Below are positions 54,163 through 61,493 of a stretch of 64,000 nt of DNA, one piece after another (positions within the stretch are counted from its first letter, which is position 1; every line of letters begins with the position of its first letter). The notes below the pieces were generated by a model, which worked only from the letters and a program-made list of their open reading frames with translations, was not told the origin of the DNA and made no database searches. Where the stretch lies: contig JAVBLN010000031.1 of the NCBI GenBank assembly GCA_031553495.1, positions 62,001 to 126,000 on the forward strand, read 5' to 3'. The stretch comes from Pinibacter sp031553495. Its GTDB lineage: Bacteria; Bacteroidota; Bacteroidia; Chitinophagales; Chitinophagaceae. Both the position numbers and the translations under genes were made by a program.

Positions 54163-54684
54163 TCAAAGACCTGGTCTCAGTAGGCTATACCTGTGTTCGT
54201 TTATAAGGTGATTATTTTTGAAAATGCCATTTTTTACAACACAATCCAGCGTAAACCCTGATTTTTCCAACACTCGCATAGACGGAATATTCCATTCAAA
54301 AACTCCGGCGTACAAGCGCACTATATCAAAGTTGAGAAAGAAGTGTGGTGTTGCGTTTTGAACGGCTTTTGTCATAATGCCTTTTCCCCAAAACGGTTCG
54401 GCCAGCCAATAACCGAATTCGGCATTTTTTCTATATACATCATCCTGCGGTATAATTCCTATTACACCGATGCATTCATCATTGTATTCAATGCCAAGTT
54501 CTGTTGGCGGATTTTTTTTTCGCGATAAGAAATACGTCGCGTCTTTTAATGAATAAGGAAAAGGAAAGCTGTCTCTTACATTGTTTTTAATATGAATGTT
54601 GTTGGCATATCGGGCAATATTTTCCGCATCGTTTAAACTCAAATAACGTAATATGAAATCCCCGCAATTAATTTGAATATCCAT
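54163..54684 (-). CDS. GNAT acetyltransferase, RimJ/RimL type
   Basis: A 173-residue GNAT-fold protein: FILRYLSLNDAENIARYAN at the start, ECIGVIGIIPQD near 70, the acetyl-CoA loop LAEPFWGKGIMTKAV near 95, and NIPSMRVLEKSGFTLDCVV near 132. RimJ/RimL-like members acetylate N-terminal amines of proteins or small amines; the substrate here is unknown. Stands alone, with repeats on both sides. Confidence 0.9.
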   Translation of the reverse strand: MDIQINCGDFILRYLSLNDAENIARYANNIHIKNNVRDSFPFPYSLKDATYFLSRKKNPPTELGIEYNDECIGVIGIIPQDDVYRKNAEFGYWLAEPFWGKGIMTKAVQNATPHFFLNFDIVRLYAGVFEWNIPSMRVLEKSGFTLDCVVKNGIFKNNHLINEHRYSLLRPGL

Positions 54685-54756
54685 TGGGTTATGATTTTGA
54701 TGTCAGAAATCAGATGTCAGATATTATACTTTGCGTCGCATAATTTTATGCATCGA

Positions 54757-54833
54757 ATTTTTTTGGGACCGGCGGTAGTGCTACTATTAAGCATCGTTGT
54801 GTCACTCACTTGTACGGTAGTAATGCTATTGAG
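54757..54833 (+). repeat. 42-bp-period repeat, copy 20
   Basis: Forward consensus copy (T7, GGGACCGG, CGGTAGTGCTACTATTAAGC, core, CGGTAGTAATGCTATTGAG). An isolated core-like TTGCGTCGCA lies 17 bp to its left at 54731-54740. Confidence 0.96.
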
Positions 54834-54977
54834 TTGTGAGTTGTGAGTTTTGAGTTTTGAGTGTATTTGTTTTAGCTTTATCTAATATTTATAGCATTCT
54901 CAACTATAAAGCATTCTCCATTCTCAACTCTCCATTCTCAATTTATTTAAGCACTTTCAACTTTCAATTTTCAACTT
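54834..54977 (+). repeat. Companion element S, copy 2
   Basis: Inverted counterpart of 51205-51348, joined to copy 20. The mscS stop codon (54964-54966) lies inside it: the last codons, CAAGTTGAAAATTGA, are part of its GTTGAAA words. Confidence 0.85.
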
Positions 54978-57372
54978 GTTTAATGTATACATCGGTTTTG
55001 GGATAAGGTATTTCGATGCCGGCTTTTTCGAACTGCTCAAAAATCTCCATCATCAGGCTGCTGCGCACACTTCCTCCATTGTTAAGATCATGAGTCCAGA
55101 AAAGTATTCTGAAATCAACGGAGCTGTTGCCAAAGTTATTCAATAAAACCAATGGTTCCGGCGATTTCATTACCATTTCATTCCTGCTTAAAATATCTTG
55201 CACAATTTGTTTTGCTTTGCGAACATCTACATCATAAGCAACTCCCACTCCAATTTCGAGACGTTTGTTTCTATTGTGCAATGTCCAGTTAATAAGGTGT
55301 TTTGAAAGCATATCGCCATTAGGCACAATAATATCTGCACCTTCCACATTGCTGATCTTACTGGATCTTACACCAATTTCTTTTACGGTGCCGGAACGTC
55401 CGTCCACTTCAATAAAATCACCAATCTGTATGGGCCGTTCAAAGGCAAGTATAATACCCGAAACAAGATTGTTAACAATATTTTGCAAGCCAAAACCAAT
55501 GCCCACGCTTAATGCCCCAATCATAATGGAAATTTTATCCAACGGAATTCCCGCTGCTGCAATAGCTACTAAGAAGCCAAAGGCCCAAATAGCCAGGCGC
55601 ACAAGCAGCATAACAGAGCCAAGGTTACTGCGTTTGTTTGTGTTGTTGTGAAGCTTGCTGCCAAAAAAGAAATTGATAAATTGGGATATAATTGATGAGA
55701 TCCATATTATAAGCACAAAAATAGCAACGCTCATAAAGCTGAATTGCATATTGCCGATAGCTCTTTGCTTGTTAAAGAATGAACTTAACGCATTTACCAT
55801 AAAGTCATATATGGCAAGGCTTCTGGAGAAAGCTATTACCCACAATATGCAGGTAACGATCAAAAGCAATTTCCTGAGTTTTACTTTTAAATCGTTATAA
55901 TTGATAAGATCTGAAAACCTGCTTTTGCGAAATACTTCGCATTGAAGATAAACCGCTTCAAGAATAATTGTACTGAACGCCATTAATGTGAAAGTGAACG
56001 TAAAACTTTGCACAGCAGTCATTCCCAAAATCTTTGCAAGTGTAACCCTGCCGGTAAAATTGAAAAAAATTGAAAGCGCTGCCAGTATAAGGGTTAAAAT
56101 CGTAATAGCTTTTTTTACAGGAGATTCTTCAATTTGATTAAACATGGAGCTTTTATCACGTAGTATTTTAATGCAAACTCCTGTTAATGCAAGGCTTCCA
56201 AATAGCAACCAAAGTCTCTCGCCAAAAGAAGATTCAATAAACAAGTCGTCTATTGCAAAAAAGAACCATAGCGCCAGCATAATAAACCAGTTCAATTTTG
56301 TTTTACCGGTAAAAAAAGGCAATAGCAAATAAGTAACAAAGATCAAGCGTATCACTTCATTGGCGTGCATATATACCATTGGTGGATTTGGGTACAAATA
56401 TGGCCCCACACAAAGAAACGCGGTAATACAGGAAGCAATAACGGAGTGATTGATGAAATGAAGATTCGACATAATCGTCTTTGCATCTTTATAATTACTT
56501 ACGCGTTTGTAGTTGAGCAAACACCATACAAGAAATGCGGCAAGTATTACATAATTGATGCTACGAATGTTCCAACTGCCTGAAGTATAAATGGAAAACA
56601 CGTGAGAGGCTCTTTGCACCGTGCTGATAACCACTTCCCACAACGATTGCTTATAGTTTGACGTTTTTAATTTTAACAACGGCGCTTCTTCCTGTCCCCA
56701 CATGGCGCTTTTAAATGCAATTGTACGGTAATTAAGTTCCGACAACATATCACTCACCTGCAAACTGTTTATCGACAATTTGTTTTTCATAACATTGATA
56801 CGTGTCATTGCCGCAATTTGCACGGAATCCAGCAATTCCGCCTTTCTCAGAACATTTTTTACCTGCCTGTTCAGCGCGGTATCGGGTAATGTTATTTTTA
56901 GTGAAGCATCGTTAATTATCTTTTTTACCTCATGGTTGTTTTTTGTTAATATCTCCGAATACTCGTTGAGGTTAGTTTGCCAGTCGGCAAGTTTGTTGGC
57001 GGATTCCTGCAACATAATAGAAAATGTGTTCAGGTTTCGCAGGTTCATTTCGGCATCGTTCCTGTCAATTCTTTTCTTAAAAAAACTAAGCGATTTTTCA
57101 AGAGAGGGTAGGGCGGTCGCTATTTTTGTTGTGTCCATCCTTCGCTTGAAATAATTGGAAGAACGCGATAAAGTGAAGGAATAGGTTTCAATTTTATTGA
57201 CAATCTTGGGAACTACCGTATCAGCCAAAGCTTTTGTGATAGAGTCTTTGATAGCAATCTGCTTAAGCGAATCTTTTTTGGGGTCGTGCTTTTGCGCATG
57301 AACAAATTGTGTGGCCCCGAAAAAAAATACTATAATAATAGTGGCAATTGTAACCCGGCAAAACTTCTTCAT
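54964..57372 (-). CDS. MscS-family mechanosensitive channel with large N-terminal region
   Basis: About 802 residues from the ATG at 57372 (MKKFCRVTIATI), which starts the signal peptide directly; an ATG 8 codons earlier is also possible. A periplasmic helical region (about 30-250) precedes some ten membrane helices. The pore region (GIPLDKISIMIGALSVGIGF, GLQNIVNNLVSG near 640) and beta domain (IQIGDFIEVDGRSGTVKEIG) are clear MscS. It opens on membrane tension to release solutes. The C-terminus ends within a repeat element. Confidence 0.93.
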   Translation of the reverse strand: MKKFCRVTIATIIIVFFFGATQFVHAQKHDPKKDSLKQIAIKDSITKALADTVVPKIVNKIETYSFTLSRSSNYFKRRMDTTKIATALPSLEKSLSFFKKRIDRNDAEMNLRNLNTFSIMLQESANKLADWQTNLNEYSEILTKNNHEVKKIINDASLKITLPDTALNRQVKNVLRKAELLDSVQIAAMTRINVMKNKLSINSLQVSDMLSELNYRTIAFKSAMWGQEEAPLLKLKTSNYKQSLWEVVISTVQRASHVFSIYTSGSWNIRSINYVILAAFLVWCLLNYKRVSNYKDAKTIMSNLHFINHSVIASCITAFLCVGPYLYPNPPMVYMHANEVIRLIFVTYLLLPFFTGKTKLNWFIMLALWFFFAIDDLFIESSFGERLWLLFGSLALTGVCIKILRDKSSMFNQIEESPVKKAITILTLILAALSIFFNFTGRVTLAKILGMTAVQSFTFTFTLMAFSTIILEAVYLQCEVFRKSRFSDLINYNDLKVKLRKLLLIVTCILWVIAFSRSLAIYDFMVNALSSFFNKQRAIGNMQFSFMSVAIFVLIIWISSIISQFINFFFGSKLHNNTNKRSNLGSVMLLVRLAIWAFGFLVAIAAAGIPLDKISIMIGALSVGIGFGLQNIVNNLVSGIILAFERPIQIGDFIEVDGRSGTVKEIGVRSSKISNVEGADIIVPNGDMLSKHLINWTLHNRNKRLEIGVGVAYDVDVRKAKQIVQDILSRNEMVMKSPEPLVLLNNFGNSSVDFRILFWTHDLNNGGSVRSSLMMEIFEQFEKAGIEIPYPKTDVYIKQVEN

Positions 57373-57420
57373 TTGAGATATACTTATTAGTTGCAAATTA
57401 CATCAATTAGAAGAAACGAA

Positions 57421-57519
57421 AATGCTATTGAGAGTTGTGAGTTATGAGTTGTGAGTTATGAGTGTTTTTGTTTCAGTTTTATCTAATATCTATAGCATTC
57501 TCCATTCTCAATTTATTTT
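57421..57519 (+). repeat. Companion element S, copy 3 (partial)
   Basis: Starts with AATGCTATTGAG, the exact end of a 42-bp-period right arm, and continues as in 54834-54977 (GTTGTGAGTTATGAG words, TTTATCTAATATCTATAGC), but lacks the core and about 30 bp of the middle. Confidence 0.8.
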
Positions 57520-57613
57520 AACCACAAGGTTCACCAGGAAAACACAAAGGGTTGGTAACAATTCAGCAAACCCTTGTGTACCTTGTGCCGCTATTGTGTC
57601 CATTGTGGTTAAA
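57516..57613. repeat. Interspersed palindrome, AACCACAAGG family, copy 3
   Basis: TTTTAACCACAAGGTTCACC and ACAAAGGGTT on the left; AACCCTTGTGTACCTTGTG and ATTGTGGTTAAA on the right. It directly joins element S copy 3. Confidence 0.8.
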
Positions 57614-57770
57614 CAACGGTGCTGTTCGACATGCTAGCGCCATTTGCGTAATAACCAATAAAAAAACTGTCTACTTTTTTCAGGACGTGCTTTGTACAAC
57701 ATTAAGAGTGTAGGTGTTTTCTCCTTTTGACTTTTGAATCCTTATATCTTAATTGTTGTAAAACATAAAT

Positions 57771-58085
57771 TCACCGTTTCTCATCTGGAATCATTTTTCC
57801 TCTCATCACCACATAAATAATTCCGGTGAAAATACCCGTTAGTACAAGCCCCAGCGACCAAATGATCTTTTCAGATGTATGAAGGCTTTTATTGGAAACT
57901 ACTTCGCAAATTGATGAGATGATAAAAATAAGTGCAGCTATAGAGCCGATGATAGCTGTAAGATAAATAACGCTCATCACAGACTCAGAGGATTGCATAG
58001 TAGCGAACATAATAAATGCACTTATATGACACAATGCCGCGATAATAAAAGTGCCGTTGATCAATATGTTCATGAGGTTTTTCAT
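57771..58085 (-). CDS. Small membrane protein of unknown function
   Basis: A 104-residue protein with three or four predicted helices (about 8-28, 38-60, 76-96) and a short basic tail. The TSEKIIWSLGLVLTGIFTGI segment near residue 70 resembles the phospholipase-D N-terminal-like (PLDc_N) region of many small Bacteroidota proteins. I cannot assign a job. ATG at 58085; no close partner gene. Confidence 0.65.
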   Translation of the reverse strand: MKNLMNILINGTFIIAALCHISAFIMFATMQSSESVMSVIYLTAIIGSIAALIFIISSICEVVSNKSLHTSEKIIWSLGLVLTGIFTGIIYVVMRGKMIPDEKR

Positions 58086-58292
58086 AAATAGAAATATTAT
58101 AGCTAAGATTCGCTTTAAAATTAAGCAAGTTTAGGAAAAGTAATAGTATAAACAGCGTGAAAAGAGTATGTGGATTTTTTAATGATGTACATAAAACTGC
58201 TTTTTCAACAAACAATCTTTTGATCCAAGTGTTATGCGCAACCTGGTTATTGTTGCGCGATGAAAAAAAAATTTAAAAAAAGTGCAAAAAAA

Positions 58293-58323
58293 TTTTGTAG
58301 AAAAAAAAAGCCTGTTATCTTTG
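58293..58323 (+). promoter_or_regulatory. Promoter of the tRNA gene
   Basis: TTTTG at 58293-58297 and TATCTTTG at 58316-58323 are 18 bp apart, near the Bacteroidota optimum. The tRNA starts 37 bp after the -7 box. Confidence 0.7.
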
Positions 58324-58359
58324 CACTCCCAACAACGAAAAACGGGAAGTTCTTACGAA

Positions 58360-58434
58360 GGGAGTTTAGCTCAGTTGGTTCAGAGCATCTGCCTTACAAG
58401 CAGAGGGTCGGCGGTTCGAGCCCGTCAACTCCCA
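58360..58434 (+). tRNA. tRNA-Val (anticodon TAC)
   Basis: A full cloverleaf: acceptor GGGAGTT/AACTCCC with discriminator A, D arm GCTC/GAGC, anticodon arm TCTGC-CTTACAA-GCAGA with TAC as anticodon, and T arm GGCGG-TTCGAGC-CCGTC (one G-T pair). CCA is not encoded. It is a single gene, not in an rRNA operon. I see no duplicated 3' end that would mark an integrated element. Confidence 0.97.
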
Positions 58435-58440
58435 CTAAAA

Positions 58441-58482
58441 AACAAGCAGTTATAACTACAAGTTTATAACTGCTTGTTTTAT
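58441..58482 (+). terminator. Terminator of the tRNA gene
   Basis: AACAAGCAGTTATAA pairs fully with TTATAACTGCTTGTT, 8-base loop, followed by TTATTT. It begins 7 bp after the tRNA. Confidence 0.85.
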
Positions 58483-58691
58483 TTAGCAACAAATCTAGCT
58501 GCAACTTTTTGATCACCCGAATTGCGATTCAGCAGAATACCACAACTTATAATAAACCAAACCATACCATACGAGAAATTCCATGTAGCATCAGCTCTGG
58601 CATCTAATTTCTGATTTCTCAACTTCCCGCAAGCATAAATACAAAAACATCTTACTAACATAGACCATCACACGAAACGAAAAAATGATGG

Positions 58692-58731
58692 GTTGTCAGA
58701 ATTTGGATTTTTTGGATTTATGGATTAAAGG
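58692..58731 (+). repeat. Interspersed repeat, GTTGTCAGAATT...GGATTAAAGG family, copy 2
   Basis: GTTGTCAGAATTTGGATT ... TTTATGGATTAAAGG; inverted relative at 48350. The 637-bp gap from the tRNA to the AraC gene otherwise holds the CTTATAATAAACCAAACC string (58546) and copy 21. Confidence 0.75.
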
Positions 58732-58876
58732 ATGTTAGTAAAGCATGCCGTCCTTTCTGAATTTAGAATGTTGAATTAACCGGGAATGTTTGAGAGTTGC
58801 CGTTGTTGCGTGTGTAGGGCGGCCTTGTGTGAATGCACACCAACAACTTATGAGATTCTTGGCTATTAAACCCACC

Positions 58877-58945
58877 GCTCAATAGCATTACTACCGATGA
58901 ACGTAATGCGACGCAACGAGGCTTAACCGGAGTTACAAATGCCTG
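58877..58945 (-). repeat. 42-bp-period repeat, copy 21
   Basis: Reverse copy with core GAACGTAATGCGACGCAACG, as in copy 8, but type A arm on the left (CAATAGCATTACTACCG); the other arm is decayed. Confidence 0.8.
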
Positions 58946-59071
58946 TAACCTTATAACGATAAGAAGATTCTGTATGTTGCTAAAAACAGCAGTATAATGT
59001 TACAAGGCTTTAAGCCTTGAAGAATTTAAGCTTTACTACTTATTACTAACCGTTATTAATATACGAATTAT

Positions 59072-60232
59072 TTAACATTGTTTCAAAGTGTGGACCTTTC
59101 TGTACTGTGTGGGACTCATATCCGTTTCTCGCTTGAAAAAGGTGTTGAAGGACGAGATGCTTTTGAAGCCCACTCGCTCGGCAATCTCTGTAATTGTAAG
59201 GGAAGTGCTGCCATTGGTAAGCAACTCTTTGGCTTCGCCAATGCGGTAGCTGTTTACGAAGCCGAGGAAGTTGCCGCCAAAATCCTCCCGTATAATTGTT
59301 GACAGATAGGTACGGTTGGTGTTTAAAGCCCGAACCACATTATCCAGGCGAAGCTCCGGATTGCGAAACTCGTGTTCTGTTTCCATCAGGTTGATCAGAT
59401 CATTTCGCAATTTTGTCCGTATTTCAAGCGACATCCCAATTCCATTTCCATTGCCGTTTCCGGTTGGTACGTTTTGTTCTGTGCGGTTGCGGTCAGTTTC
59501 GGCTTTTGTGTAGATGTCCTGCTGCCGCAAACCCAGAAAATTGATTACAAGGTAGAAAACTGCATAGATGAAATTGGAGGCCACAAACACCCAGCCTACA
59601 TTGCCCGAGATGAACTGGTCGAAGATCGTCCAGCCGCCATAGAGCGTATATAAAAAGATAAGGTATGGAATCCATGAAAGGCTGATATTTTCGCGGAAGG
59701 AGAACTGGGCGGCTATGACATCTTTGTGCCGCTTATACATGGACCAGGTTTTAATCACAACAGCTATCAGCACCACCACAAATACAAGGAACGCAGTCAC
59801 CCGCAATAGTACGAGCGGATGGCTAATGTTTTCGAAAATATCAGCGAAAGTATAAATCGGCCGTGGTTCAGAACAAAACGGCGCAATAACGATGTACAAC
59901 AGTACAAATGCCGCCAGGCCGCCGGCAAGCCAGCCAATCAGCTTCCGGTTACTTTCCCAGGGCTGCATCAGCAACCGGAAATAAATGTAAATAAGGACCT
60001 CTGTAGCTATGCAGATCAGGCTGTAGGAATAAACCAGCTTTTCGGGCTGGAAATCGGCGTCCATGTAGAATACCACGAGCACGGTGGACATATAGGCAAA
60101 TAGAAGTGTTGATACAATCGCAAGCACCCCTTTAGGACGGCTGTGTCCGTGCATTGTCCACATCAGGCCGGCGCAGAACAGCGCAGTCACAATGAGGGTA
60201 GTTGATGATATCAGAAACCATTCCTGGAGCAT
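59072..60232 (-). CDS. Membrane-bound AraC-family regulator
   Basis: A 386-residue protein with six or seven membrane helices (about 5-240) followed by a cytoplasmic AraC DNA-binding domain: LNTNRTYLSTIIREDFGGNF near 305, then ITEIAERVGFKSISSFNTFF near 350 and KRETDMSPTQYRKV. Such proteins pass a membrane signal straight to DNA. It is divergent from the beta-barrel gene at 60427, and three direct repeats of 21-22 bp lie between the two; these may be its sites. GC content is clearly higher than in the genes to the left. Confidence 0.9.
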   Translation of the reverse strand: MLQEWFLISSTTLIVTALFCAGLMWTMHGHSRPKGVLAIVSTLLFAYMSTVLVVFYMDADFQPEKLVYSYSLICIATEVLIYIYFRLLMQPWESNRKLIGWLAGGLAAFVLLYIVIAPFCSEPRPIYTFADIFENISHPLVLLRVTAFLVFVVVLIAVVIKTWSMYKRHKDVIAAQFSFRENISLSWIPYLIFLYTLYGGWTIFDQFISGNVGWVFVASNFIYAVFYLVINFLGLRQQDIYTKAETDRNRTEQNVPTGNGNGNGIGMSLEIRTKLRNDLINLMETEHEFRNPELRLDNVVRALNTNRTYLSTIIREDFGGNFLGFVNSYRIGEAKELLTNGSTSLTITEIAERVGFKSISSFNTFFKRETDMSPTQYRKVHTLKQC

Positions 60233-60254
60233 TTCGATTTCTAAAAATACCCCC

Positions 60255-60262
60255 CAAATGTA
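60255..60262 (-). promoter_or_regulatory. Possible -7 box of the AraC-type gene
   Basis: On the reverse strand TACATTTG fits TAnnTTTG, 22 bp before the start codon. The -33 box is not seen. Confidence 0.4.
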
Positions 60263-60271
60263 TGGGTTTTG

Positions 60272-60341
60272 TGAAATCCGATAGAAGCTTTTCTGAATCC
60301 AATAGAAGTTTTGCAGAATCCATTATAAGTTTTGCTAAATC
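60272..60341. repeat. Tandem direct repeat, 21-22 bp, three units
   Basis: Units TGAAATCCGATAGAAGCTTT (60272), TGAATCCAATAGAAGTTTTG (60294) and GAATCCATTATAAGTTTTGC (60316), with a fourth start (AAATCGA) after them. The period equals two turns of the DNA helix. It lies in the divergent region between the AraC-type gene and the beta-barrel gene. Confidence 0.8.
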
Positions 60342-60426
60342 GAAAAGTGTGAAGACCAGCCATTTATAAACTTTGTGAACAGGGTAGGAAACCCGTTTCA
60401 AATCATTAAACAATAAAAAGAATCAC

Positions 60427-61035
60427 ATGAAAAAGATCGTTTTTGCGCTTGCATTGCCTTTTGTTGCCACCTTTTCCTATTCACAGGAGTTTGGCTTTGG
60501 CCCTAAGGTAGGAATGAATATTTCGATGGTTAGCGGCGACGTTACGGAGGCACCAAAGCCCCGGATCGGGCTTAATGCCGGGGTTTTCGGGGAGTATAAA
60601 TTTTCCGGAATGTGGGCCCTTGAGGGGGCGCTGATGTATTCCGCACAAGGCGTGAAGGACAAATGGGATGCCGGTGATGGTGTAGAAGTGAGCAGCAATA
60701 TTAAGGCCGACTACCTGAATATTCCTGTGCTGGCAAAATGCTATGCTGCCGGTGGTTTCAATATTTTCGCCGGGCCGCAGTTTGGGTTCCTGCTCTCGGC
60801 CAAGAACCACCAGAGTGCTTCGGGTTTCGAATCGCGGACCGATGATATTAAAGACGATTGCAATGGTATGGCTATCGCCGGTGTGGCCGGTTTTGGTTAC
60901 CAGTTCAAAACGGGGCTGAACCTCTCGGCCGGTTTTCAATATGGCTTCAACGACGTATTTACCTCCGAGATTGACGGCCAAAAATACGCCAACCACAACT
61001 GTGTGATCCAGCTTACCGCAGGATGGAGGTTTTAA
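60427..61035 (+). CDS. PorT-like outer membrane beta-barrel protein
   Basis: A 202-residue protein with a signal peptide (1-20, cleaved near SYS-QE) and eight predicted strands starting with FGFGPKVGMNISMVSG, through GLNAGVFGEYKFSGMWALEG and IFAGPQFGFLLSA, to a C-terminal aromatic residue (GWRF). This is the usual outer-membrane protein beta-barrel (PorT-like) domain of Bacteroidota. Its job is unknown; the divergent membrane-bound regulator suggests induction by an envelope signal. GC-rich (34 of 60 bases in 60541-60600). Confidence 0.88.
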   Translation: MKKIVFALALPFVATFSYSQEFGFGPKVGMNISMVSGDVTEAPKPRIGLNAGVFGEYKFSGMWALEGALMYSAQGVKDKWDAGDGVEVSSNIKADYLNIPVLAKCYAAGGFNIFAGPQFGFLLSAKNHQSASGFESRTDDIKDDCNGMAIAGVAGFGYQFKTGLNLSAGFQYGFNDVFTSEIDGQKYANHNCVIQLTAGWRF

Positions 61036-61056
61036 CTTAAAAGAAACGCTCTGAAG

Positions 61057-61083
61057 CATATTGCATTTTCGCGGTGGAGGAAA
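61057..61083 (+). repeat. Stray match to the 5' end of aat
   Basis: CATATTGCATTTTCGCGGTG plus GAGGAA matches 51471-51497 inside aat with one mismatch and one gap over 27 bp. It has no open frame of its own and lies 47 bp from copy 22. Confidence 0.5.
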
Positions 61084-61129
61084 TGGCCTCGAAACAATGC
61101 TTTGCACAGTATACAAGTATGTACTGATA

Positions 61130-61206
61130 TTTTTTATGGGACGGGCGGTAGTGCTACTATTAAGCATCGTTGTGTCACTCACTTGTACGGTAGGAATGCT
61201 TATCAG
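61130..61206 (+). repeat. 42-bp-period repeat, copy 22
   Basis: Forward copy with an intact left arm and core; right arm CGGTAGGAATGCTTATCAG. Inverted partner of copy 23. Confidence 0.94.
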
Positions 61207-61240
61207 TAATTAATAATTAATAATGAATAATTAATAATAG
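61206..61240. repeat. TAATTAA word repeat
   Basis: TAATTAATAATTAATAATG-type units directly joined to the right end of copy 22. Confidence 0.65.
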
Positions 61241-61327
61241 ATGATGGTATAGGAGGGCGAAAAAAATGAGCTGATTTTCTTTTGTTTTTTGTAATTACTA
61301 ACTATGACGAATAGCCGAAAATAGCAC

Positions 61328-61401
61328 AATAGCGTATCAAATGTACAAGAGTGCGACGCAACGAAAGCTTAATGCTTATTCTGCCGCCCGGTTCATAATT
61401 A
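61328..61401 (-). repeat. 42-bp-period repeat, copy 23
   Basis: Reverse copy with core GAGTGCGACGCAACG, AAGCTT junction and decayed arms, ending GCCGCCCGG. Confidence 0.87.
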
Positions 61402-61493
61402 TCGTTTCCCTTAATGTAGGGACTGTGCTGTATATAGTAGAGCTACCGGATTGAAACATCTGATTAACTCATATTGTAAATTCTAAAATTAAA

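Noticed and set aside
58360..58434. Integration site at the tRNA-Val gene
   Set aside because: No integrase nearby and no second copy of the tRNA 3' end found by eye downstream.
60481..61182. Open frame of 233 codons on the minus strand starting SDTTMLNSST
   Set aside because: Starts inside repeat copy 22 and then runs antisense through the beta-barrel gene; high GC lengthens antisense frames there.
390..61401. CRISPR array
   Set aside because: Copies are single, 0.1 to 10 kb apart, in both orientations, with no regular spacers and no cas genes.
390..61401. The 42-bp-period repeats as intrinsic terminators
   Set aside because: The T-run precedes the element in forward orientation and becomes an A-run in reverse, arms are direct repeats and so do not form a stem, and copies also lie between divergent genes (6, 7, 15).
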